From the NCBI GenBank assembly GCA_001430745.1, contig KQ482057.1, positions 1,587,167 to 1,600,305 of the forward strand: 13,139 nt of DNA. Direction: 5' to 3'. The notes beneath the pieces are model-generated. The model saw nothing but the letters and a program-made list of their open reading frames with translations. It was not told the origin of the DNA and made no database searches. Of this stretch, positions 1 to 7,841 are shown piece by piece; position 1 is the first letter of the stretch; the number at the start of each line of letters is the position of its first letter. The stretch is from Auxenochlorella pyrenoidosa (Eukaryota > Chlorophyta > Trebouxiophyceae > Chlorellales > Chlorellaceae). The position numbers and the translations under genes were made by a program.

Positions 1-82
1 GGGGGCTGCGTGCTGCGTGCGGAGGGCCATGGCTGGTTGCCTGGTTGCCTCTCCAACTTTGCCTGCCTGCCCGCCGCCGCAG

Positions 83-1950
83 GCGCTTGCGGTTCTGGCT
101 CGGCTGGTCTGCAACGTCGCCGACTGCGGCAACTCGCTGGAGCGCTTCCGCTCCGTCAAGGTGCGGGGCCGCCCTGCCCGGGGCCAGCAGTGGCCGCGAG
201 GAGCAGCGCCAGCGGCGGCATGGGCGGGCGGCACTGGATGGCCGGCCGTCATGCAAGCATGCCGGGCTGAGCGCACGGGCCCCCTTGTCTGCAGCTGCGC
301 TGAATGTCCCCAGCCGCTGACTGCTGCTTCCTGTGCGTGCAGGTGGACAACCCCAAGTTCAGGGCTGCCGTGTGGGATGTGCCGGGGGCCTCCCAGGTGC
401 GCGCGCTGCGCACGTCCCGACGCCCGGGGCCGCGCGGCCGCCAGGCTATTGAAGGAACTGCCTTTCCTGCGCTCCCAGGCCTCTCCCCTCCATGGTGAGT
501 TCAATCCTGCTCTACCAGCCGCCCTTGCACAGCTCAGCTGAGCCAGCCCCCCTGTGTTGCCACCCTGCCCAGATTCTCTTCATGGTGGGTTTCAAGCGGC
601 AGGGGCCCAGCCTCAGCATCGCGGCGGGCGCCCCCCTGGGGCCCCTCCAAGCCGCGGCGGCACGCCTGCGCCGCCTAGCCGACAAAAAGGGGCACAGCGG
701 GACGGCGGAGCATGTGCCGCCGGACGGCGCACGCGGCAGCGCCCGCCCCGCCAGCCCCTTTTATGGCCAGCCCGGCTTCCGCCACCAGGAGCAGGTGCGG
801 CGGGTCCCTCCGCGTGAGCCGTGCCTTCTTCAAGCATGGAAGCACCGCAGCATCACAGCCCTGCCGTCCACGCCACGCCTGTGCTGCCACGTCTGCGCCG
901 TAGCGCGCCGTACCCACGTGTGCACAGCCAATGTACCCGGCTTCCACGCTCCGCCTCTGTTCCCTGCTGCCCCTGCTGCCGTGCCCTGCCACAGATCTGG
1001 CACTGCAGCGCCTGCGACCACCCCATCAACGACGGCAGCGAGCGGCTGTGGACCGGCAGGCACGACGCGCCGCATGGGGAGTACAGGCGAGCAGGGCGGG
1101 GCGGCCAGGCGCCCGCTGTTGGCAGCCCCTGCCGGTGCCTGACCCTGATGGGTGGCTGTGCTCAGGGCTGGCTAGGAGTCGCCACAAGCGGCCCACCGCG
1201 TGTGTCCCCGGCTGCAGCTGGGTCGGTGATGCCACTGCAGCCGGCTGCGCTGCGCCACCCAGCCAACACGCCCGCCACGCTAGCCTCCCTGCCCTGCAGG
1301 TACCTGTGCACCACCTGCGAGGGCGAAGGGCGCACCTTCAACCTGTGCCAAGACTGCTGGGACCGCTTTCAACAGCAGGAGCAGGCAGCATCGAGTAGTG
1401 GCGCCGGCGGCAGCGGGGTGCAGGGCCCAGCAGGCGGCAGCAGCAGCAGCAGCTTGGGGCGACTGCTGCACGAACCCTGGCATGCTTTCCAGCACATAGG
1501 GCCGGTGAGCTGGCAGGCGGGCTGCTGACATCTTGGCGCTGCAAATTGTGGTCAAGTGGGCGACAGGGCCTCTGCATGCGCCGTGCTCCTGCGCGCGGGC
1601 GGCATGCCGCTATGAGCAGCCTGCGCTCCATGCCGCTGGCACCCGCCCAGATGTCCCGCCATTCACTACCTGATGCCGGGAGCTGTAAAAAGTTCCCCCG
1701 CTTGGCGGCGCGCATCTGCCCTGGCTCTCGCCGTGTCGCACACAGGCCCTTCCCGCCCTGCCCGCCTCCCAATGCCTGCGTATCTTCATGTTTGCAGCGC
1801 ATGACGCGGCACAACGACTATTACCAGCACGGCGATGGCGGCAGCCCAGATCCCTCCAACCCCTGGGGCAACCGGGCAGCGGCGGGGGCGTCGTACGGGC
1901 GTGCGCTGCAGCGGCTAGGGGAGCGCTACGGCATCACCCACTGGGGATGA
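83..1950 (+). CDS. PUB domain and ZZ-type zinc finger protein (3' part, 5' end outside window)
   Basis: Predicted exons are 83-160, 343-396, 573-794, 995-1080, 1300-1504 and 1798-1950 (265 codons plus stop). All join in phase. Residues 1 to about 62 form a PUB domain: ERFRSVK, then VDNPKFRAAVWDVPGASQ, then the LFMVGF ending. PUB domains of PNGase and UBXD1 bind the C-terminal tail of the AAA-ATPase p97/Cdc48, so a role in ubiquitin-dependent quality control is inferred. Residues about 120-185 resemble a ZZ zinc finger: CSACDHPI (C122, C125), YLCTTC (C150, C153), FNLCQDCW (C163, C166), then a histidine-containing HEPWHAFQH segment after a Ser/Gly-rich insert with five AGC codons. The loop between the first two Cys pairs is longer than usual. 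The C-terminal 50 residues match nothing I know. The sequence before 83 looks like an intron, with a pyrimidine-rich run and CAG. The exon 4 donor is ambiguous (GT at 1081 or GC at 1087). No TGTAA follows the stop. Confidence 0.75.
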
Positions 1951-2200
1951 CTGGGGCTGCATGCAGCGTTACCGCACTGCTGCTGTGGCTCGACCGCAGC
2001 TCGCTGCCGGCTGGCCGGTTCCATTGACACGACGCGTGTGTTAAAAGCAATCGTTGCCTGAATTAGCGCATTCAAGGATAGGGAACTGTCAGAGGAGATG
2101 GCCAGCGGAGGCGGCGGCTGCTGCGCCCGCTGCGCCCGCCGGTGCCCTGCCGTCCCCAGGCCTTGGTCAAAGCACGGTGTTTGTTTACGCGTCTTCCAGG
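1951..2200. other. Intergenic gap between the PUB-ZZ gene and the expansin-like gene
   Basis: This 250-bp stretch must hold the 3' UTR of the upstream gene and the promoter and 5' UTR of the next. I see no TGTAA signal, no clear TATA box and no recognisable coding exon. Confidence 0.5.
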
Positions 2201-3808
2201 ATGCAGCTCCCCTGCGTCGCTCTCCTGATCTGCTGGGCTGCCCTGCTGGGAGGGGTAGCAGCCCGACCATGCCCAGAAGCGTCCTGCTCGACCAGGCCAG
2301 GCTATCAGCCCAGCCCAGCCCCCCAGCCACCCTCTGTGCCTCCTCCCAAGCCTCCCGGTACAGTGCCGCTGCAGCAGACGCAGGTGGAGCCTTTCAAAGG
2401 CACAGCAACGATTTTTGGCGGCCATGAGGGCGCAGGCAGCCCTCTGAGTGGTCAGGGGCGGCATCTTTGGCCTGCGGCTTGCCACAGGCACCCAGCTTTG
2501 CGCAGGCAGGCAGGGCGCGGCGGCCCGACCCCCCGCTTCCATTCACTGTGCTTTTGCTGATGGCATGCATGTTGCCCCAGACATGGAAGGTTGCCAAATG
2601 TGATTCTGAGTCGTCTATCTTGTTCCGCGCCCATCCAGGCGTGAGGGTTGCTGCACCCCCCCCCCGAACTTCAAATGCAGGCTCGCTTTGCCGCGGTCAA
2701 CCTGACTGCGCACCCAGCTGCGTGCGCCCGGTGTTTGCTGGCTGTCTGCGGGGCTGCCAGCGCCTGTCCAAACAGCATCGCTGTTGCAGCCCAGCCAGTG
2801 TATGTTGTCGATGACTGTGGCGACTGCGGGCCAGCTGATCTCCTCATTGATGCCGCAACGCTCGGTGGGTGAAGGGCAGGCAGTGCTGTGCTGGTGTGGC
2901 AGCGGTTGCTGGATGCATCCAGGCACTTTAGCCGGGCTGCCATTAATGATACTATGCAGACAAGGCGACAACATGCAGACGCATGCAGCCCCGCGATGAC
3001 GGGCTGCCGCTCCTCCCCTGCCTGCAGGGGAGATGACGGGCTACGGCCCTGGCAGGCAGCCGCTGCCACCTTCTGGGCGGGTCCCAATTGAGTGGACCTG
3101 GGTGCCCTGCGCGCCGCTGCTGCTGAATGAGACCATCCAGATGGGTGTGGCACCAGGTGGGTGCTGTGCCATGCACCTTCCAGCTGGACCTGGGTGCTCG
3201 GCACCTGTGAAGGCCGGCGAGCTGGGTGCTTGACGCACTGTGCTGCACACGCCAAGCACCCAGCTGGCATGCCTCTGCTGCCACTGTGGGCTTGCAGAAG
3301 TCCGCTTGCTTGCTGCCAGGCAGCGCCTGACCGCATGCGTGGCAGCTCTGCCTCCTCGCTGCTTTCATGCCATGTCATCGTGGCCGGGCTGTGCCAATGT
3401 CAATTTGTTACTCTCATCGGGTTGCTGATCTGTTCCCACTCTTACGGCGCAGGTGACAATGCCTACCACAAGCTGCTGGCATTTGGCTCTGCATGGCAAC
3501 CCATCGCAGCAGCAAGCATCAATGGGCAGCCACTGGCGCCGCCCACAGCCCTGCAGCCCAGGTGAGGAAAGGTGCCCACGAGGGCCGCAAGCTCGTGCTG
3601 TTGCTGATGCACCTGTGCCTGTGCCGTAACAACCAGATCGTGCCTCCTTCTCCTGTTCTTCGGCAGGTGGCAGTGGTACGCTGCAGGGCAGCAGCTGAAC
3701 ACCACCGCCCCTCTGCTGGTCGTCCTCACAGCTGCTGACGGCTCTGTTCGGCAGGCACAGCTGCCATCTCTGCAGGCACAGCAGGATCTTGGAGTGCAGT
3801 TCTTTTAG
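2201..3808 (+). CDS. Secreted expansin-like protein
   Basis: Predicted exons are 2201 to about 2450 (3' end unresolved), about 2681-2864, 3028-3156, 3453-3561 and 3667-3808, giving roughly 270 aa, the usual expansin size. The ATG at 2201 is the first in frame and opens a signal peptide (MQLPCVALLICWAALLGG, cleavage near VAA-RP). A proline-rich linker follows (PAPQPPSVPPPKPPG). The double-psi beta-barrel starts at GTATIFGG and continues through FAAVNL, ACARC and VVDDCGDCGPADLLID, the last being the Asp-containing expansin motif. It ends at GRVPIEWTWVPC. The C-terminal CBM63-like domain runs from GDNAYHKLLAF and SING through WQWYAAG to LTAADG and ends VQFF-stop. Expansins loosen polysaccharide walls without hydrolysis, and in an alga wall remodelling at division or growth is inferred. 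The last three exon junctions are in phase (1, 1, 2). The first is not settled: no GT donor near 2448-2451 matches the phase of the 2681 acceptor. A GC donor or a micro-exon may be involved. Confidence 0.8.
3220..3265. repeat. Perfect 13-bp inverted repeat in an expansin intron
   Basis: AGCTGGGTGCTTG at 3220-3232 is exactly reverse-complemented at 3253-3265, with a 20-nt spacer. It lies in the 3157-3452 intron of the expansin-like gene. Related GGTGGGTGCT and GGGTGCTC words occur just upstream (3156-3200). A transcript could form a stem-loop; no function is known. Confidence 0.7.
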
Positions 3809-4357
3809 CCCCTAACAGGCATTCAGCACTGTGCCAGTATGCTCTTGTCAACCGGACGTATTGAGTAAACATTTGCCAACGAACAAATTTTGACGAAGAA
3901 CACTTAACACATGCCCACACACTGCAAGAATAGGTGCGCATCACTTGTGTGTTTGTCCTTACCACCTTTATCTGTAATGTATACTGCAAGGATGAGCAGG
4001 GCACGCTCAGACTTGCGAGGCAGGTAGGAGGGGGTTCATTCGTGTGGGAGGCGAAGCAGCACCCGCCACGGCAAGGGGCGGTGCATGCACCAGCGTTACA
4101 CATTTGCCTGGGCTGGATTCGCATCATGAGCGCCTTCTCCACATCCGTAGTCATATGACAGCAAAGTGGAAGGCCAGGATGAAAGAAGTGAGCGCATGCT
4201 GCATGCCCGCTGGCCTCGTGCTGGGCCGCCGGCAAGTCCCTCCAGGGCGGCGTTCGCCCCTCCACCTTCCCGCTCCCTTCGCAGCCTCCAGCCCTCTCCC
4301 GGCAACCCTTGAGCCCTCTCCGCACCCTCGCAGCAAGCAACCCCGCAGCCCTCTGCC
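3809..4357. other. Intergenic gap between the expansin-like and deaminase-like genes
   Basis: The first half (about 3810-4000) is relatively AT-rich and carries a TGTAA signal, as expected for a 3' UTR. The rest becomes GC- and C-rich towards 4357, as expected for a promoter and 5' UTR. Frame 3 stays open from 4044 into the next gene's second exon, but the part before about 4510 is arginine-rich and repetitive and looks non-coding. No separate gene seen. Confidence 0.5.
3973..3977 (+). promoter_or_regulatory. Polyadenylation-type signal TGTAA
   Basis: TGTAA is the known polyadenylation signal of many chlorophyte algae. This copy lies about 165 nt past the expansin-like stop codon in AT-richer sequence, a suitable place for the 3' UTR end. 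Confidence 0.55.
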
Positions 4358-5379
4358 ATGCCGCGTTCTACGTCGCCGCACACGTCGCCGTCGCAGTCGC
4401 CGACGAGCGGATGGGTGCCGCTGTGCACCAGCAAGCGGGTCTACGCGGCCTGCCTGTCCGAGGAGAGCCGTGTTTTTTGCGAGGCTCCCGCAGCCGCTGC
4501 CGCTCCCTCAGCTCGCCTGGCGCGGCCCGCAGCAGCAACAGAACGTCCACCAGCTGCTCCAGCATCACCATCAACACCACGCTGCTGAGGCGCTGCTGGC
4601 TGGCCGCCCGCATGTCGATTGGGCCTGCAACGACCACCGCGTGTGCGCGGAACGCAGGTGCGCCGCCGCTCCAGGGCCTGGTTGAAGTGGTTGCAGCCGC
4701 TGTTGCTGTCCTCTGTGAGCGCTCCAGCATGCCGAAGACGAAATGCCGCTGTCGTGGGCAAGCAGCGCACGCCCTGCCCGGCCGTGCTACGTTTCGTTTC
4801 CCGCTCCTTTCCTGCCCGCCCTTCATCCTGCTCAGCCTTCCCTCCCCTTCATGCCGCAGGCTGATCGGCAACTGCGTGGTGGAGGCGCGCCGCCGCGGTG
4901 TGCCCCCCCACAAGGTGGCCAGCTACGTGCGCAGGCGCTTGGGCGGCGGCGTCTGCATCTTTCGCTTCCGGGCCGACGGCTCGCCCGGCTGCTCCGCGCC
5001 CTGCACGCTGTGTGCGCGCGAGATCCAGAAGTACGACCTCAAGGTCTGCTGCCTGCTGGAGGGGGGCGAGGTCTTCTGCGGCCGGCTCTCCGACCCGGGC
5101 GCGCCCCCGGCCAAGGTGACTGGCGGGCAGCGCGCCTGGCTCCGCTGGTGGGCCGCCTGCAGGGGCGGCCGCCCGCAGGGCGCGTCCAACTCGCGCGTAC
5201 CCACCGGCAGCAGCAGCGGCAGCCGGGCTGGCGGTGGCCGCGCAACTGGCAGGCGCGGCGAGCAGCCAGGCAGCCCCTCGCAGCAGTCATCGGGCGGGCG
5301 GCAGGGCCGCGCCAGCGGCAGCAGTGCGGCACAGGCGCCGCGGCGCTCTCGCAGCCACAGCGTGGGGCAGTCGGCTTGA
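4358..5379 (+). CDS. Deaminase-like protein with CAE and PCxxC zinc motifs
   Basis: The best model has exons 4358-4471, 4512-4657 and 4860-5379, giving 259 aa. The ATG at 4358 is the first in frame and has strong G/C third positions after it. Exon 2 (frame 3) is rich in Gln and His, then reads DHRVCAER at its end. The AG|GTGCGC donor joins in phase 2 to the 4860 acceptor, giving CAERRLIGNCVVEARRRG. Downstream, SAPCTLCAREI supplies the second motif. C83-A-E85 with C135 and C138 fits the zinc site and catalytic Glu of cytidine-deaminase-fold enzymes. The spacing of about 48 residues is longer than in classical cytidine deaminases. The substrate (nucleotide, RNA or DNA) cannot be told. After GGQR the C-terminal ~85 residues are Ser/Gly/Arg-rich and probably disordered. 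The frame 2 to frame 3 change near 4472 needs either a 40-nt intron (4472-4511) or a 1-nt error in the T6 run. Deaminase assignment rests on motifs only. Confidence 0.6.
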
Positions 5380-5833
5380 AGCGCCTGTATCCTAAGTCTC
5401 TCCTTGTCCATCCCTACACCCAGACGCTCTGTTTCTTGCTCTCGCTTGTACTGCTGCACCAACCAACTAACGGATACCGACCGACATGCACACATACGCT
5501 CAATTTCTTAGCCATCTGTAGAGAATCTTCTGTAGCACTTTTGGGACTCATTCTTCTGTGCGCAAGGAGCAGGTGTCATGTTCGGCGGTGCTGGTGCCAG
5601 CACCAGCAGTGGTCCTTTAGCAGTCACTGTGGGGCGGGGCTTGAGGAAGCGCGCTGCAGCGGGCAGCACATGTGTCCACCCATCCCTTCGGGCTCTTCTG
5701 CGCTTGTCTATTGCTCCAGTGGCTCTACCGATCCTCGAGCACCCCCTATTTAGCTTGCAACGTGGCGACAACCCTGCAACACGGCAGCGGACAGGCACGC
5801 GCTGGGCTTGGAGGCCGATTACAGCGTCAACCA
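5380..5833. other. Intergenic gap between the deaminase-like gene and the GLTP gene
   Basis: This 454-bp stretch is less GC-rich than its neighbours for most of its length. It should hold the 3' UTR of the upstream gene and the promoter and 5' UTR of the GLTP gene. No TGTAA was found. An 8-bp inverted repeat with a 2-nt spacer lies at 5587-5604 (GGTGCTGG and CCAGCACC). The GLTP reading frame is open from 5672 but contains no ATG before 5834. Confidence 0.5.
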
Positions 5834-7194
5834 ATGTCGCTGTTTGAGCATGGAGTAGAGCTGGTGGGCCGCATCAAATCAACCGACGGCAAAATTCAGA
5901 CCAAGGAGTTGCTGGACGTGTGCAGATCGGTGCTGCCCATCGTGGGTGAGACCCGGGAGGAGGCCTTGCGGGCGATGGCCTGCGGGGAGGGCCTGCTGGG
6001 CGCCTGTAGCTGTTCCGCCGCCGGCGCCGCCGGCGCCTCGCAGCCAGCGCAGCCCACACCGGTGCTTGCACGCCTGCTGCGCAGACAAGCTAGGCACCGG
6101 GTTCAGCTTGGTCAAATACGATGTGGGCGGCAACATCGACCGGCTAGCAGCCTGCGCCGCCACCAAGCCAGAGGCGTACCAGGCGGACGCGCTGGCGATG
6201 GTGCGGGACGACGTGGCGGCGGGCACCCAGGGCGACAACTCCTCTGTCACCAAGGGCCTGCTGTGGCTCAAGCGGTGAGCGGTGTGCCTTGGGATGAAGG
6301 TCGCATACAAGGGACGGGCTTTGTGATGCAGCCCGCTCACGTTGCTGCAGGGGCACATCCCGAATGCCGCAGTCGCGCTCGCCTCCCTGCCACGCTCTTG
6401 TCTCCTTACGCGCCTGTCCCTTCCCTGCCTTGTTGGACGCATCGGCAGGGCCATGGAGTTTATTGTGGCATTGTTGGACCGGCTGTACACGGACCGGGAG
6501 ATCACCCTGTCGCAGGTGGGCCCCGGGTGCTGTCCGTTGTGGTGGGGCTGACGCGCTCGTGTCCACACAGCATCGCTGCCCAAGCGAGCAGCGAGGAGCC
6601 GATCAGAGTGTCCAGCTTGCAACCTTGCCTCTTTGTCAAAGGGGGTGCCGGGGCAACGGGGTGCTCCACAAACCCTCCTTGCCTGCCGGCCAGCCTTGCT
6701 TTGCCCTCCCCTCAACAGCCGCGCCCCCCTTCCCCCGCCCCTGCAGGCCGCCAGCGAAACGTATTACGCCACTTTGCAGAAGTTCCACGGCTGGATCGTG
6801 ACAGGCACCTTCACGGTGGCCCTCAAGATTGTGCCCAGCAGGTAGGGAGGCGGGCCCTGTTGAGCTTGCTTGCTTGCAGGAAGCCAGGGGACGCGGGTAC
6901 GGGACTGTCGGCGGCGTCGCCCCGGCGTGCCGCACCGCTTTTGCCGCAGCGTGCCATCGCCACTCTGAGGTGCTGGGGCGGCCTTTCGGCCTGGCGTGCA
7001 CTCATATCGTCCCTCCTCCTGCCCTCCTTCCTGCACGCCCCAGGGAGGACTTTTTCAGCAAGGTGGGGATCCAGCCGGGCAACGACGCGGCGCTGCAGCA
7101 GATGCACGCCTTCTGCACCTCCTTTGGCGCGGTGTTGGCAGAGGTGCAGGCCTTTTTGGCGGAGAATGGGCTGGACGATCCAGCCAAGGTGTAG
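5834..7194 (+). CDS. Glycolipid transfer protein (GLTP family)
   Basis: Predicted exons are 5834-5945, 6085-6274, 6449-6515, 6747-6841 and 7044-7194. All junctions are in phase and give 204 aa, close to the ~209 aa of human GLTP. The GLTP domain fills the protein: VLPIVDKLG, VKYDVGGNIDRL, GLLWLKRAMEFI, KFHGW. By alignment to human GLTP (D48, N52, K55, W96, H140) the headgroup-recognition residues are D50, N54, R57, W98 and H137. Only Lys to Arg differs, and it is conservative. GLTPs carry glycosphingolipids between membranes in the cytosol. No signal peptide or membrane segment is seen, in line with a cytosolic protein. The 5834 ATG is the first in its open frame and starts right before the conserved domain. 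A second GLTP-fold gene follows 647 bp downstream on the same strand. The first intron (5946-6084) is very GC-rich. Confidence 0.93.
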
Positions 7195-7841
7195 CGCGGC
7201 GGGGCAGGGGCCCCAGCAGCCACACCGGGCGGCCGGCTGGCCGCCCGCTAGTCATGACGCTTGGAGCTGGATGCCGCTGTGGCCGAGAAGTGCCGATCCC
7301 GTACTGCCATTTTGACCTTGGGCGCAACTGGAAACCTGGCATGATTCTCTTGCAAACACTGCTGGAAAGCCTCTGGCTCCAACGCAAGGTGCATGTTCAC
7401 TTGGTGGCAGCTGGCAGCGGGGTGCAGCGTCTTGGAAGGAACATCTGGTGGGTGGCTGGCAAGGCGCGATCCCTGTTCCACATCTGGTCCGCCATCTCTG
7501 CCTGCCAATCAGGCAGCCCGCGACTCCAGCCAGCGAGCAGACAAACTCCGGCAAGCAGGGCTTTTCTGGCGCCCGCCGGCGATCCCACGGTGTTCCAACT
7601 TTCGTAACAGGTGCATGAACTCTTCTCCCTAGCAACAACAGGGCAGGGCTGGCCTCGGGGCCGCGGTTCAGCTGACCGTCTTAGTCGTGGATAGGCTATC
7701 GCGCCGGTTGCCGTTTGACACGAGCCGGTGCGTTTTCAGCAGAGCATCGCCGTGCCAACCGCCACCACCCGCCTGTGCCTGACGCCCGCCGACACTGCAG
7801 CCGCTGCCGCTCACCTGCTCCCGCAGAGGAGGGCTGCCAGG
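7195..7841. other. Intergenic gap between the two GLTP-fold genes
   Basis: Apart from a strong hairpin just after the first stop codon, this 647-bp stretch shows nothing recognisable. Open frames on both strands here (for example 7252-7638 on the minus strand) show no known motif. No TGTAA was found. Confidence 0.5.
7226..7247 (+). repeat. 9-bp perfect stem with 4-nt loop after the GLTP stop codon
   Basis: CGGGCGGCC at 7226-7234 pairs with GGCCGCCCG at 7239-7247 across the loop GGCT. The stem starts 31 nt past the TAG, so it should lie in the 3' UTR. All stem pairs are G-C. Confidence 0.65.

Noticed and set aside
1684..1688. TGTAA inside the PUB-ZZ gene (and another at 8579-8583 in the CPTP-like gene)
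   Set aside because: Both lie in introns followed by well-supported exons, so they are not taken as polyadenylation signals.
2656..2665. Run of 10 C before the expansin exon as a possible frameshift site
   Set aside because: It lies just upstream of the likely acceptor at 2681 and fits an intron pyrimidine tract, so it need not be coding.
4309..5379. Single uninterrupted 356-codon frame over the deaminase-like gene
   Set aside because: Its first half crosses a pyrimidine-rich intron and low-quality coding sequence. The CAE motif and strong codon bias lie in other frames upstream, so only the part from 4860 is used.
5672..5833. N-terminal extension of the GLTP protein with a hydrophobic stretch resembling a signal peptide
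   Set aside because: The open frame begins at GTG and has no ATG before 5834. GLTPs are cytosolic and the 5834 start matches the family length.
5879..6715. Minus-strand 278-codon open frame opposite the GLTP gene
   Set aside because: It lies over well-supported GLTP exons and introns and shows no recognisable domain.
7252..7638. Minus-strand 128-codon open frame in the gap between the GLTP genes
   Set aside because: No motif, signal peptide or known family resemblance, and poor codon bias. It is likely chance in GC-rich DNA.
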